Shown: positions 45,515-59,126 of the stretch, piece by piece | How positions within the stretch are numbered: position 1 is the stretch's first letter | How the letters are laid out: every line of letters starts with the position of its first letter | NCBI GenBank assembly: GCA_036897095.1 | Contig: JAYMSP010000068.1 | Coordinates: 1 to 64,000 of the forward strand | DNA: 64,000 bases | Origin: Plantago elongata | Taxonomy: Eukaryota > Streptophyta > Magnoliopsida > Lamiales > Plantaginaceae | Direction of reading: 5' to 3' | The notes under the pieces: generated by a model | The model's input: only the letters and a program-made list of their open reading frames with translations | Databases searched by the model: none | What the model was told of the DNA's origin: nothing | Position numbers and translations under genes: made by a program

Positions 45515-45690
45515 ACACGTCACGCCAATATGATATTATTCGCTCTGCGTTGGAGCGTGCACGAATTTGCTCTTAAAATCATCCAACATACATTAAAACG
45601 TCTCATATTAACCTACATCGGTGGTCTTCTTATTTATCCCCTCGTTCTTAGTTAGTGTGGGATGCTGGTTATTACATTCTACCCTCCTTA
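45515..45690 (+). repeat. Fragment of a dispersed non-coding repeat
   Basis: CACGCCAATATGATATTATTCGCTCTG...AACCTACATCGGTGG...TAGTGTGGGATGC...ATTACATTC resembles a repeat common in eudicot genomes, with TGATATTGTCCGC and GATGTGGGA landmarks. Its class (TRIM/LTR-like or other) is not settled here; no coding content. Confidence 0.35.
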
Positions 45691-47562
45691 AATTGTTCGA
45701 CCCCTCATTGAGTTCTGAATAATATTAGAGTTGGATCGTCTCCAAACGTGCGAGGGTGTAGATGGTTGGCCCCCAGACATGAATACTCCATATACGGTTC
45801 AACAAGGACGTCAAAAAATTTAAGATTGAAGGGAGCTTGACTGAAAGATTCACCCATCAACACTCTTTCAATTTGAATGAGAGTTTATATCAAACATTAA
45901 CGAACTTAAATTTTTATTTGGATATACACCATTCTAACATAAAAATTCATAACGAAATATTACGTGGGTTTCAAAATCTTAAACCATGGTACAAATGCCT
46001 ATATATATATATACATAAATGATGGATGATATTATGATATAAAAGAAATTTACTATGCGTCGGCAATAATTCGCAGAGTCAATTTTACTAGAACGGGATA
46101 TGTTGGTGGTCCTATTACTTGTTTGGATTTGAATAAGATGAAATTAAATATTAATTATGTGCACATCATTTTTAACTTTAACGTAATGGCAGATCTGTCA
46201 ATACAATTGGGGCAATCTTCTCTACTAATCACATTTCTGACCCTCGGGTAACCTTATGCTAGTTTATTCTAAACATTTCTTGTCACGAGTCACGACAAGA
46301 CAAGACCCATTCTTAAAACTGCCAAATTTATTTACGCAATCAACCTCATGATTTAATATTCATAAAAACTTCAAAATATGTGTAGAAACGTGATTAAAGA
46401 AATAGATTTTGTGATTTTTCATGACGATTTATGCACGCCAGGAAAAACCTTTTAGTGCATAACTCATCAAAGTAGGAAATCTGAGTTTTAGTTGTTGGAA
46501 AAATAATGAATTGTTCTAGAGAATGGGTAAAAAGTGTTTGGGATATTTTGATTGTAAAACCTGGTACAACTAATCTAGACAATAACCATGGTAATTTGGT
46601 CCGCTCTAAAGTCTAAGAAAGAGTGCAAGAGTACGTAATAATTACTAGTTCTCATTTTTGTTTAATGGTTATATCTTTATATGGAGTCCATATGTCACGT
46701 GAGATCTGTAACGTTCATATGTCATTATGAGTCGTAGCATTATCGAGTCAGCACCTAACTTACAGTGACAAGTAATGTACTTGTTATTGAGCAATGTGTA
46801 ATAAAGACGTCACCGTTTAAAAGAGGCGAATGCAATATACTCAAAAAGAGAGCTAAAAGAGTTGATAACTCTACACATATTTAAACAACCCCCCCCCCCC
46901 CCATAATGAACAATGTCCAGACGTGTGAAATTAAAAGTGTGAAAATTATACAATGCAACCAACATATTACGTCAAGACCAACCTATACTAATGACTTTAG
47001 AAGTTTAGCTCCTTTAAATTATGATAATTTATCCCAATGAAGTAAGTGTAAAAGGTACCACCATTAAGTTCTCACATAGCTTTTGAACTTATATTATTCA
47101 AAGCATGTATTAGCAGGACAGGAGTGTAATACTACTTGACAAAAATGATTTATCCAACAGCTAATTCAGCTTAAATTATTGATGTTCTTGTCTCATGTCT
47201 TTATCTATCCAGAATCCACAATATTACCCCACATTCTTAAACTCCAGAGCTGGAAATTCATTGTTTTCACTGTTTATGATGTTAAAAGCTGATGCACCTA
47301 TGAGTTGGCTTCATTTCTCTTCTTGGTCCTAAACCACCCAAAATCAGTCAGTCCTACAAGTCTTTTTGAGCATATCCATTCAAGATACGATCAAGATCTT
47401 AATGGATCTTTACTATCTTATTGCTAGTTCATAAGGCAAAACAAAAGAATTATGTAATAATCTCTAAAAGAGGATTTTGGATAGCTAGAAGAGTGTATAT
47501 ATGTGACAAGCACTACAAGTACTCTTGCATGTATCCTTCAATCTAACATTGTTCTGATATAT
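45691..47562. other. Intergenic, no gene seen
   Basis: AT-rich, no supported ORF. A homopolymer of about 16 C lies near 46886-46902. The last few hundred bases are probably the 3'UTR of the kinase gene on the minus strand. Confidence 0.5.
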
Positions 47563-50500
47563 TTACACGCTCGCTAATATAACACTAGGATTTGTAGTCA
47601 CATTGTTCAAACTCCCAATCGAAACTGAATCATGTGGTGACGTTGAATACGAGCTATCGGAATCGAACTCACATTCATTTTCAAGATCCTCAAATCCCCA
47701 AAACGCTTCATGATCTTCCTCTTCATCCGGCACGCTCCATTTTTCCTTGTTAAGTTCTTCTTCCACTGTGATGACCTCTAATACCTGTCCAAGAGAATTA
47801 TGATGAATGGTCAATGTCCATACTAATTCTTTAATGATTACCTCAGTATATAGAGCACAAGAAGTATAGTCATTTGAGATAATATATACAAAACATGACC
47901 ATATGAATTAGATTTACATTAGAAATGAACTGCAATTTTCTAATTAGGCACCTCAATTACAGACTTTGCTGGACTGTTTCAATTGGAGAAGGCAACTAGA
48001 CCCTTATTTTGGCCTGGCAATAGAGACAGGACAAGTAGACAACTAGCAACTTCCTTAAATATATAAATCTAGTCTTGTATGGCTAGAGGTAAATCATGTA
48101 TATGCTTTGTGTAAACTAAAGCAAGCAGATACTGCTGTCAAACAGATAATGGAATTTTTCTTGTCCCAATTTGCATAATACTAGACTTTGAATACAAGCA
48201 GTGTTTTAATTCCAGGCTTCGCCGAATATTCATGACTTCGTAGATGATAGACCATGGTAGACGGGTTACTACAAGTATAATGGTCAAGTGAGAATCGACT
48301 AAGATGCACATTCATGATTTCAAGATCATTATATGCCCTGGGGTGATGTGTCATGTGTGTCGTCTTGTATTCTATATATCCATGAAAAACACAATGAAAA
48401 AAAAAAACATGTAGCCAGTTCAGGGGTATTTGTGATATATCGACAACTTTGAGGGGCTGCGGTGATATTTTCATCTACTTGTTGAATCAGCCTGTACTGT
48501 GTAATTAATTTAACTACATGCAATGTTCTTTCACTCAATCAATTAGCAAATTAATAGTACACTGGACCATTGAAAAGCAGCCATTTAAAGATTGTGTTAG
48601 ATGAGAAATTGACATCAAGAGGGTATGTGGCATGGAATAAGGACAATTTAATTAACAGTAGTTAGTAGTAGTTTATGTCCTAATAAAGTCCCTACAGCAC
48701 TAATCATGCAATAAATATCACCATTAGCAACTATTTAAACAATTCCAAATTCTTGAATGTCATTGACAGCAACATCATTTGATATGCATTGTATCTTATC
48801 AATTAGCATTAAGCTTCTTTTAGGCCGGTCAACTACAAATGGTTCTTGCCACTTAAGTAGTAAACTGTTTCTTAAGTAAACAGAGTTGTTCTTTGTTAAT
48901 CCAATATTCCAATTGATTATAGATTTTAAGTTGCATGAAAGCTTGATGATAATATGAGGTCTCTATCAGGAACTCAGTAATCAGTGTTGAAAAAGTTAGC
49001 GTGAGTTTTGGTCAACTCATCTCCTTGCAACATGCGCAAACTTAAACTACACTTCACACATCACAAATTGACATGCTTGTTATAAAATCCTTAACATCTG
49101 TGATCTGTCTGTAAAAGTATAACCCTGTTGTAGTATATTATATAACGAATTGACTGAAGCAGTGTGTAGCTTGCTTAAGCGAACAAAGACAGGAAGAGTT
49201 AAAACAGACCTATGCTTTGAAGTATTAGTGAAGTGTTAGAAGAAAATATGTTACCTCACTCATGGCAGGGCGCCAAATTGGAGAAGCACGGATGCAGAGA
49301 GACGCAGTGAATGCTAGTCTGTTAAGTTGTGCAACATCGTAGTCCTCGCCAAGCATGGGATCAACTACTTCATTTGCGTTTCCTTGTTTTAGTATAGGTT
49401 TGGCCTATTTGAATGACATGATTAACAGTTTTAATTAAACTCAGGGGATTTCAAGAATGTGGACTAATATGATACGAGTGTGTGAATGTTTAATTACCCA
49501 AGTATGCAGACTTTGGTTAGAACCATCCACAGGTTTCTTTCCAGAAATAAGCTCTAGTAAAAACACCCCAAAGGCGAAAACATCGGTTTTCTCATCTACC
49601 ACTCCGTGCATGAAGTATTCTGGTGCCAAATGCCTGCGAAAATTCACTAACCACGTCAATTTTACCGTGTTTAATCATTTTGCTAGTGATGTTATGGAGT
49701 AGTATGAACAATGTTTTACCCGAATGTTCCTTCGATTGGAGCTATGGAATGATGACTCCATTGCGATGGAAGCCATTTTGCCAACCCGAAATCGGATATC
49801 TACACGACACAAGAAGCAACAGAGTTACTATAACTTATTGTAGGGGTATTAGTTCTTCTACATTTCTAAACCTTACTCATTTCTAGGCCTACTAATGTGA
49901 AAGCTGCTTCTATCAATTTCAGTACTTTTTTCGCATAAATTTTGAAATCAAAAGAGCCCAATTTAATCATCCAAACTCCAAATTCTAAAATGGTATTGAG
50001 AGTTACTTGAGCAAATTATGTAGACAACCATAAAGGATATAGAAAGTAAAAGTGTGAAAGTAAAGCCATTATGAAGTATTAACAATGAATAGTACCTGAG
50101 GCTCAAAATCATCAGTTAACAGAACATTTGAAGCCTTAATATCTCTATGAATAATTCTCCTTGGACAGGTCTTGTGCAAGTAATGTAGGCCCCTTGCAGT
50201 TCCTACTGCAATCTTGTACCTTGTTTTCCAGTCCATTATAGGCAATTTATCATCTGCACGGGAATCACCAATATTGGTAACAAGTAATCACAACACAGAG
50301 AAAAACACAATCATTATCAAATTAGATCATTTTAACAACATAATTAACAACATACCATGGAGAAGAGAACCAACAGAACCCTTTGAAGAGAACTGGAAAA
50401 TGAGATAAAGCCCACTGTCAATACAACACCCAAGCAGAGCAGTCACATTAGGATGTTTAACATGTCCCAATGTTCCAATTTCAGTCAAGAACTCCTTCTC

Positions 50501-50965
50501 TTTCCTCTCATCTTTCTCTTGTTTTGTTAGCCTTTTCACTGCAATTGCTTGCCCATCTTCAAGCATTCCTTTGTACACCTCTGCAAAACCTCCTTTCCCT
50601 ACCATATTCTCTGAAATTTTCAAAAACTTAAAACATCAAAATCATGTCTTTCCAAAGCTAACATCTTTAAACAAAGTTGAGAAATGAGAAATTCAAGAAA
50701 GTGGACCTGAAGAGAACCCATTGGTGGCAGCAAATATTTCCTCAAAAGAGAAGCATCTCCAAGTGGGTTTTTGAAAATACTCTTCCTCCTTGTTCCCCTG
50801 GTTTTTTTCAGGTGTAAAGTTGCAATCTTTTTCATCAAAACTGGCCTGGCGTTTAAGAGAAAAGAGCCTCTTCAAACTGGCTGTACGAATGTATTTCATG
50901 GTAGATTTTTTATGAGACTTACTCAGAGTTTTTGGACTGAGTTTTAGCAGAGGAGAAGAAGCCAA
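47563..50965 (-). CDS. Receptor-like cytoplasmic serine/threonine kinase (RLCK VI type)
   Basis: Seven exons join in frame: 50965-50707, 50610-50356, 50253-50096, 49799-49720, 49633-49498, 49404-49255, 47784-47563. Total 419 aa. No signal peptide or transmembrane segment, so cytoplasmic or membrane-associated. Kinase landmarks: [11 protein letters not shown] (glycine loop), AIAVKRL (ATP-anchoring Lys), [13 protein letters not shown] (catalytic loop, RD type), [31 protein letters not shown] (activation segment), [20 protein letters not shown], and IRASPIWRP. All catalytic residues are present. The N-terminus [18 protein letters not shown] and the acidic EFWGFEDLE-like tail match the Arabidopsis At2g18890-type kinases. 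Met23 (50899), which begins MKYIRT, is the alternative start and matches those relatives better. The last intron is 1.5 kb. RLCK VI members are known to bind Rop GTPases; that is inferred here. Confidence 0.94.
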
Positions 50966-51159
50966 CTGTATTGGAAGTACAGAATGGAACTCTCACACTT
51001 TGGAACTCAGAACAGGAAAGGACACAACAGAAAAGAGGTGGTGTATTTAAGAGAAGAGAAATAGAGAAGAGAAGACACTCTTATTATATGTTCAATTGTG
51101 TTTTAATGCATTACAATATTTGGAGAAAGGGTCAAATTGAAGTCTATGTCTTTGTGTGA

Positions 51160-52347
51160 TGTTTTTATTTGAACAACATTTATGAATTATATCATTGTGT
51201 TAAGGGGGGCCTAAATTATTTGCCAAATACAGGTGTTGTATTCTAAAACCAATATCATTGGGGTGGTTGGTACTATGTTATTAGCCACTACACCTTGTAA
51301 AATGGAAATGAATAATCGATTAGAAGTTCTATAAGTTATACGTAAACGAGAATAAAACTTAAATGTATTCGAAAGTAATCTATATTGATGAGATTCAATA
51401 CGTGATTCATAACAATTTTACTGGTTCATGTAATCTAATTTAGTAACAATCAATGTACATTTTATGAGTTTTGTTAGCTTGTGAAGATAAGATACTCCCT
51501 CCATACCTTAAGAAATTCTTATTCACTTTCTGAAACAATTATTAATAAAAGGTACTAAAGTACAGGAGAAAATCGAGTTTAAATATAATGGAGTGTAAAG
51601 AATAAATAAGCGAAAAGGTTCGTTTCTTATAAATGAAAAATCCGTATGTAACACACAATAATAAATTTTTTGATTCATAAATGTTGTCAAAAATTGTTAC
51701 CCTTTGAACATATTCAACTTATTACATTGTTACTTAATTTTCCTTTGTAAATAGATTTCTTAAACTAACAATATAATGTCAATGCCACTTCAAGAAATCT
51801 ATTATACTGCTCACCTAAAATAAATCCTCCCAATTAAAACTCACTATCCTTAATTAAAAAATCTAGCCATAAAGATAATTAATATAACTAGATCTAAATA
51901 AAAGTGAAGCTGCTCATCATGTGACATATGGAGCATTAAATTCTTGGTTGGTTGAATGAGGTTTAGAATACACAAGGCATGATTGGTTAGCTAGGTAGCA
52001 GCTACCTCTGTTTAGAAATTTTTGTTCCACGCAAAGAAAAGAATTATAATAAAGTTGTTCGACTAATTTCGGAAATAAGAATCATAATTTATTTTCATTA
52101 TTTTGGTAAAAAGTTAATGGAACCAGCCACAATCTCCATTGACAAGTTACTCCAGTCCCTATACTAAAAGCAGGTATATGTTTCTAAGCTGCTCAAATGG
52201 CTTCTTCTACTTAACGATTTGTGCTTTTTGGTACTGGACACACTTTTTAGGTTGGATTAATACATTATTAAGAAGGATGCATTCTGCATATGTCTAAATA
52301 CGATTTGATATAAGTTTAGGATTGGACATTTACGAATATACTCTAAT
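51160..52347. other. Kinase upstream region; Stowaway-type left end at 51495
   Basis: No gene. TA-CTCCCTCCATACC at 51493-51507 is a Stowaway left terminus; the right end was not found, so only a fragment is claimed. Minus-strand TTAAATAC near 51045 may serve as the kinase TATA element. Confidence 0.4.
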
Positions 52348-52445
52348 ATAAATTGTGAAAATATAATATATTTTTTGAGGATTGAACCGCCATCATATAA
52401 ATTGTGAAAATATAATATATTTTTTGAGGATTGAACCGCCATCAT
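52348..52445. repeat. Perfect 49-bp tandem duplication
   Basis: Bases 52348-52396 and 52397-52445 are identical (ATAAATTGTGAAAATATAAT... to ...CCGCCATCAT). Identity across 49 bp in drifting intergenic DNA points to a very recent duplication. Confidence 0.95.
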
Positions 52446-54493
52446 GTGTTAATTTTTTTACCACATACTCATTGTTCGTAAAAAAGTTACATACACAAAA
52501 GACCATAATGAGTCTGTTTATGCGGTTAAGATTAAGTGATGGTGGTGAAGAGAAGCTGTTTGAGGTGCATATTATGCTTTCACTATGGATGAGCATTCTA
52601 GTGTTGAGATATGATTTTTATGTTCATTTTAATGGTTATAATGGTTTTGATTAATTCTATAGTTGTGATATTCTTTTCTAAGGTTTGGACATCTTGGTAT
52701 GATTGATTTCCTTTGTAATTGTTTAGTTAAGAGTATTACTTATGCTCTTAGTGCTTATTAATATAATTTATAGTCGTTTGAAAAAAAGATCATAATGAGA
52801 ATTGATATCTGACCGTAGTAAAAGATATAATTGACATTAAAAAAAATTAAAAACATGAAAATGTGGAGTAGTGCAAAATGTAATGTTAAACGTATATTAA
52901 GTAATGAAAATTTGAATTTTTGTTAATTTGATCATATCTATTATTATTATAAAAGGAAAGAGGATCAGGTAGTTAGCGAATCAACTTTTATTTTTTCTAT
53001 TTTATCCCTCATCATAACTACTTTTTTTTCTTGTACTATAATTTATAATTCTATTATAATGTAAAATGATTATTAATTTAATGTCTTTTTCAATTATAAT
53101 AATAATAAGTTGAAAGTTCGTAAGTGATTATGACGGACCAATTTTTTAGCATGATAATAAAATTGATGGTGAATGAATACGAGTATCATTGCAATCCAAT
53201 CGGCCTAATTTTGATCTTAGATTTTACACAATTAGAAGTTAGAACTCGTTTTGTACATTGTATGATGATTTCATGATATTTTACACCAACATTAAGATTA
53301 TTAGTTAGGAGCAAACGTAATTAGCACGTTAGACGCAACAAAGTTAGGACTTTATTTTAAAATTCAAAATGGGCTTTCCTTAAAACCAAGTTTCAGGTTG
53401 TCTAGGACATACTGGGCCTCAAGATTGTCGACCCGATGGTCCACCTGACTTGCATGTGAATTGAAGCGGGAAGACTCGAAACAAACTTAAATGGGCCAGA
53501 TGGTTCAGTTAAACAACCCCACTAGCTTATATTTAAAGTTTGTACTTTGTACTAGTACTTCCATTTTTATGAATTATATGATACTCTAGTACTCATGTAT
53601 CATTGGTGAACTACTTGAGGTTAATACTTTAAACTAGTTTCTTATTTTATTTTCTTTTTCATTTTTGTATGTTGAATCGTTGATGCATGCTTCCCATCTA
53701 TTCATCATAGTGGCTCAAATACTCATATAGTTAGGTATCATGTTAGTACTATTTACATTACCTCACATTTTTATTTATCTTGTATTTATATAACAATATA
53801 ACGAATTAAACATGAGTTGAGCTTCATCTTATCCTGATACTTGATTACCGGCCTTTGAATTGATCAATGTACGACCGAACTATGTGAATCGCTGTCAATG
53901 GCGCTCTTAGTTAATTTATTATTTTTTACTTTATTTTATTAATTTATTGTCATAAAATAAAAATATAAATTGCATATTTTTCCATACTCTACAAATATAT
54001 CGATCATCCCTTAAACTAAAATAAGAGCCCAGACGATGAACTTTGGCACCCCATTTCCCAACTCATCGAGTTTTAACTGTTATAATTGATGAATATTGTT
54101 GGCACATGGCATTACGTCGTCTAAGTTAATGGCACAATCGAAGAGCATATGCGTAATACGTTAACTTAAATTTGTTGTGGTTTGTGATAGACGATCCCGT
54201 GAACATTGCTTCAATTAAGGAGTAGAGGTCAAGTTGCATAAAATATAAACAGACACATATCCATGATACAAGTAATAGATACTTATAATAGAGGAGTATC
54301 ATATATATATGTCTAGAATTGTGTATGAATTGTAGCTCAATTATGTACCTTGGTCATGGTATATTGTTAAACATTGGATGCCCTTTAAACATTAATTCAT
54401 GTGAGTAGCTAGTAGTCATGTAGAGCCAGAAACCATGGTACCTGGTTTCTTTGAAGAATATACATGTTCGAGCACAATAATGAAGTAGTTTAT
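52446..54493. other. Intergenic, no gene seen
   Basis: AT-rich with scattered stops; the ORF near 52382-52654 covers the tandem duplication and lacks any domain. Nothing else supported. Confidence 0.5.
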
Positions 54494-54606
54494 GCTCTGT
54501 TTGTTATGCTGTTGGAGTGACTATCTCTTCACTCAAATCGAATATTTTATAAAATAAACTTAATTTCAATTGAAAAAGTCCACTCAAATTCTATACCAAT
54601 CACTTT
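54494..54606 (-). mobile_element. Tourist-like MITE, family 2 copy D
   Basis: GCTCTGTTTGTTATGCTGTTGGAGTG...AATCGAATATTTTATA...CAAATTCTATACCAATCAC. Its complement aligns end to end with 18185-18297. About 113 bp. Confidence 0.65.
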
Positions 54607-54896
54607 CTTAATTAGTTAATTTTTGGATAGATCGAGTAATTAATATAATGTGCAGATATGTATAGTTGGAGATTAATTGGTTGATTGATTCTGAGATATT
54701 TTGTAGTTTGTAACGAGGATGAATTACATTCTTGTGTTACGAAATTGAGTAAACAACCTTTAATTTTTATCCTTTCAATGCCTGCATGCTTTCTGGGTGC
54801 ATGTTAAATCAACATCCTCTGGACGATCGAGGAGAAGAAGACCATAATTCAACTCTGTATGATTATGATTTATGAATTAGTAGTAATATTATATTA

Positions 54897-55124
54897 CCCA
54901 TTCCGTTCCATTTGAAACGAAATCAATAAAAACGAAATCAAAATGTTCCGTTAATAACGAAATATTTTTTCATTTTTTACAATAACTTCACAATACAACC
55001 ATATATATATATTATTGGATTCGCATATACTTTTTTATTTTAATTAATTTTTAACCACATACTATATATTTTCTTAAAAATCGTGTATGTAAGATATGCT
55101 TCATTTCAAATGGGATGAAGTGCG
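54897..55124. mobile_element. Stowaway-like MITE
   Basis: Ends CCCATTCCGTTCCATTTGAA and (complement) CGCACTTCATCCCATTTGAA, flanked by TA. 228 bp, AT-rich, no coding content. Confidence 0.7.
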
Positions 55125-56916
55125 TATGTGTTGTGCTTTTGTGGTCCATTTTACTATTGTCAATCAACGCTAGCTAGGTCTGGTCTACCTTTAAAAGAAG
55201 TGCAAAAGGCCCCGAGGTTTAATATATACATGGAGTTGAGTAGCTTTAACTGAATCAGTTTACTATTGTAATGTGTAATCACACATGCATTCTCTCCCAT
55301 GTGAGTACTTGACTACATAATTGTGAAGCAGAGAGAGATTTCCGTATAAAGATTTCGACTTTAGGAGAGTGAAACTTAATTTAGCTGCATGCAAATCCTA
55401 ATTATCATACTCGGGGAGAACTCACACGCTTTCTCGTAATAAATATTGCAAAACTTATATAAATAAATGAAAACAAATAAAAGGAAAAAAAAATAATTGA
55501 AGAGACAAATGTGGGCAAAATAGAAGGAAAAGAACACACACTTCAAAAATAAAACAAAAGAGAAAATAAAAGAAGGAGAAATCTAAAACAAGAAAGAATA
55601 AAGACGAGTTGGGCAGCGTATCAAGACTGCAAATCGACGCTCAATTTTTTCAACATTGTTGGAGACCGTATGAGGTGAGATCATTTTTCCAATCAAGTCT
55701 CAATTTGATCGACCGTCTCTATAATACGTCAGCACGAAAAAAATAATATCTCTTGACCTCAGTGTTCCAACGCATTCTTATATTCTATAGAATAATGTCA
55801 AATATAATATAAATAATTCGTAGTAAATTCAACTTTTAACATTTATAATTGTTTCAACTTCCCATTCTTTAATTGGAAAATTGTATTGTCACTTTAATAA
55901 CATCTCTCATACTTTATTCATAATCTTTCATGTGTTGTTCACTCTCATTTTCACTTAATTTACAGTTTAATACTATATTCAATTCACTATTCTAATGCTT
56001 GTGCACATGACAACAATATGTTAAGTCTGGAGTCCGGATGGAGTACAACTAACTTGTAAACCAAAGAGGCAATTACTGATATGGAACAAAAGCATAATAA
56101 AGGGATAACGAGAACTCTAACATGTAGAATATCTCAATGATAATAAATTATTAAAACAAGTCCAAGCTTAATCGGTATATAATCAGTAAGAAGAGTGTTA
56201 ATATAATATATGAATAATGTATCCCTTACAAATAACCTATGCTGCATAATGTAAATATTAAGCTAATTACTTAGAATACTAATCCTAATAAAACTAATAT
56301 TGAAGAAAGGCTAGAGAAAACATAAAACACAAAAGTGAAATAATAATCATAATTAGATTCGACTTCCTAACTAATTCTATGTTGTCTCTTGAGATCTAGT
56401 TTGCTACTGCATCAGATACCAAGACTTTTAAGGGAAAATTCACCCTAGTACTCAGTCTAACAGTCATAATTTGAAAAACCTTAGTTCGACAGTTAAATTG
56501 TACTATAAATGCAAATGTTGTATTATAGAGTGTAAATGATATATTTTTCATATCTAAAACTCCACATTTAATATAACGATACATAATTTTTTATTGTATT
56601 ATAGAGTGTAAATTATAAAATAATTACTTTTTAAATAATTAATTTGAAAACTTACCCACCAGTATTTCTCCCACTACACAACTTGTAAACCAAATCAAGA
56701 TTTTTAGCTCGTAAAGTACCAAACCCGCTACAAAACCCAATTTGGACTCAAACTAAATAACCCAGTGAGAATTGGGCTGACAATTGAACTTCTCAAACCC
56801 AACAGTCCAACACTACGGGCTTCTCTGCAGAACCGAAATGAACAGAACAGAATTACAAAAATCTCGACAAAACCCCCAATTCTAACAGTCTTCTTCCTCC
56901 TCCTCTTACCTCCGCC
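55125..56916. other. Intergenic DNA and snRNP-27K promoter
   Basis: No gene. Bases 55440-55612 are strikingly A/G-rich on the + strand. GTCCGGATGGAG-TA at 56034-56045 is a Stowaway-like right end without a clear partner. The final 150 bases are the leader of the snRNP gene. Confidence 0.45.
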
Positions 56917-57483
56917 ATGTCCGACCGCCGTGAGCGTGACCGTGACTACCGTGAGAGAGACCGTAAGAGAAATCGCGATTACCGTGACCTCGACCGCTCC
57001 AAACGCTCTCGCTCCCGTTCACCTGACCGGAAGCGAAATCGCCTCGACGACCGCGAAATCGAACGCGAACGCAGCAAGCGCTCCCGTACACCTGACCGCA
57101 CCCGATCTCGCCACACACGCTCCCGCACACGCTCTCCCGGCGAGGACAGGCATCGGTACCGCAATCGGCGTTCGAGGTCACCGTCTTCTCCTCCGAGAAA
57201 GCGGAACAAGGAGGAAGTAGTTGTTCCCAAGGAGAAGAAGAAGGAAAAGGAGAAGGAGAAGGAGAAGGTTGTGGTTAATGAGGAGGGGATGCCGGTGGAT
57301 GAGGATGAAATGGAGATGATGAAGCAGTTTGGGATTCCGGTAGGTTTCGACTCTACGAAAGGGAAGCATGTGGATGGGAATGATGTTGGAGCTGTTAGGA
57401 AGGTGACTAAGAGGCAGCCTAGGCAGTATATGAATAGGAGGGGAGGGTTTAATAGGCCATTGCCAGCTGAAGTGAATCGCTGA
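56917..57483 (+). CDS. SNRNP27: U4/U6.U5 tri-snRNP 27-kDa protein (spliceosome)
   Basis: 188 aa in a single coding exon. SNRNP27 is a component of the U4/U6.U5 tri-snRNP and influences 5' splice-site choice. Residues 1-95 are an RS/RD/RE-rich low-complexity region ([40 protein letters not shown]). Residues 100-120 are K/E-rich. The conserved C-terminal domain begins near 125 with [19 protein letters not shown], then [11 protein letters not shown] and [19 protein letters not shown]. These last two blocks are the family signature. Length fits plant homologues. The start, CCGCCATGTCCGACC, has a good context. The other-frame ORF of 151 codons over it is a by-product of the repetitive Arg codons. 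Confidence 0.95.
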   Translation: MSDRRERDRDYRERDRKRNRDYRDLDRSKRSRSRSPDRKRNRLDDREIERERSKRSRTPDRTRSRHTRSRTRSPGEDRHRYRNRRSRSPSSPPRKRNKEEVVVPKEKKKEKEKEKEKVVVNEEGMPVDEDEMEMMKQFGIPVGFDSTKGKHVDGNDVGAVRKVTKRQPRQYMNRRGGFNRPLPAEVNR

Positions 57484-58694
57484 TGTTGACGAAAAGGTAG
57501 GGTTTCATTTTGTTCGCAGTTAATCGATTAAGTTACTTTATTTGAATTGTGATGATTTGTTTTTAGTTTGCATTGAATTGTGATTGTTGTTACTTGTTAG
57601 CTCTGGCGGGGTGGAGTAGTGTGCTTTATGGTTTACAATGGGTTGTTGGGAGATAGGTAAACGGCTGGATTGTAATCAAATTTTCTAGTTTTTGTGTCTT
57701 GAGAGAATATGATTAGTTAGTTCCTGATTTGGTTTGAGGGGTATGGTTATCTTGGTGCCAGTTCTGTTTGTTGATCATGTCAGGAGGTTCCAACTCTGTG
57801 ATTAGAAGGTGACTTTAATTGTAGAAGCTTTCACCCCATATATCTAGTTTGGTGTTGTAGTAAATTACGATAGCTTATGCTGTTCGTTTGCATGTTTATG
57901 GTTTTTTTCTAGTATGAAAATTGTGCAAACTGTGAAAAATAAGAGTGAAGAGAAAACTATGAATATAATTGCACACAACATAAAAATTGGCCTTTAAGCA
58001 AATATTATATCAACATTATAGTAGTCTTGTCTTCATACATAAGATTGTCAACCTGTGTGTATTTGTATTATACTTTGAAAGTTGGATCATGTAATGTTAG
58101 CCGTTCTAAGTCTTTTACTAGTTCAGATGCCTTAGTCATGTATTCTGGAAAATTACCCATAAACCAAAATTGAGCATCAATGAACTTACTTTGAGAACCA
58201 AGAACATAAATAGATGATATTGAGCAATTACATCTAGTCTATGAACTTGTGCAGGCCTAATCAATTTGATTTCTGAATCTTAACTGGCTACCAACTACTG
58301 AGCCCCGTAGATCATTTATTACTGAACTACACAAACTCTCCGTGAACCTTCGTACTAGTACAAATTCATTCATCTGTGGATGCTGAGCAATATTATTTTT
58401 TTTAATGTATGCACTTGAAGCAATGCAGGCAACACAGCGGGTCAATTTGATTTTGTAAAATAACCATCTGTATGCTACCAGCTTTTACGCCCTTCACCCT
58501 GGTTGCAAACATGCAACAATATTGACTGCAGACTCTATATCATTTTGCCATTGTATAAAGCGCTCGTCTGTAACTATTTAATCCAAGACAGGCAATGCAG
58601 TCAAGTTGCCTGATAGTTTTTACTTTTTAATGTTAGCCTTGTATGGTTTAGTTAAACATAACCCTATTATCCATATCTAGCCGATATCACCATG

Positions 58695-58890
58695 ATAGTC
58701 AGGGTTCTGGGATCTAGAAAAGGTGTAGTCTAGCCATTAGCCAAAACACTACCCCTAATTTCTTGTTCTGTTCCACGAAATCTTGGGTCAATGATAGTAG
58801 TCAGAGTTCTGGTATCTAAAAAAGGTGGTCTAGCCACTAGACAAAAACTACCCTTAATCTATTGATCTGTTTCACAAAATCTTGGGTTAC
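58695..58890. repeat. Tandem duplication of about 98 bp
   Basis: GATAGTxxxCAGxGTTCTGGxATCTA...GGTxxAGTCTAGCCAxTAGxCAAAA...AAATCTTGGGT occurs at 58695 and again at 58793 with moderate divergence. Confidence 0.8.
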
Positions 58891-59126
58891 TGGTAGCAGT
58901 GACTCGTACAATTTTCATTTTTGAGCTGCTTGCTTGTTGCTGACTGATTCTAGTTATGATAATTGTCAATATACAATGTTTTGGGTTTTTGTTGCTCGAT
59001 AGTTTACTATAGCCAGTTTTTCCTGAATTTATCAATAAGTTGATGATTCCTGTTAAGGATTTCGGGCAGTGTGAATCATGCGATTAGATTACTTATATTA
59101 TCATCTCCATTATTCCCCAAGTGTCG

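Noticed and set aside
56765-57220. + strand ORF of 151 codons
   Set aside because: Alternative frame of the snRNP-27K RS-rich region; starts in its leader and loses any pattern at the conserved domain.
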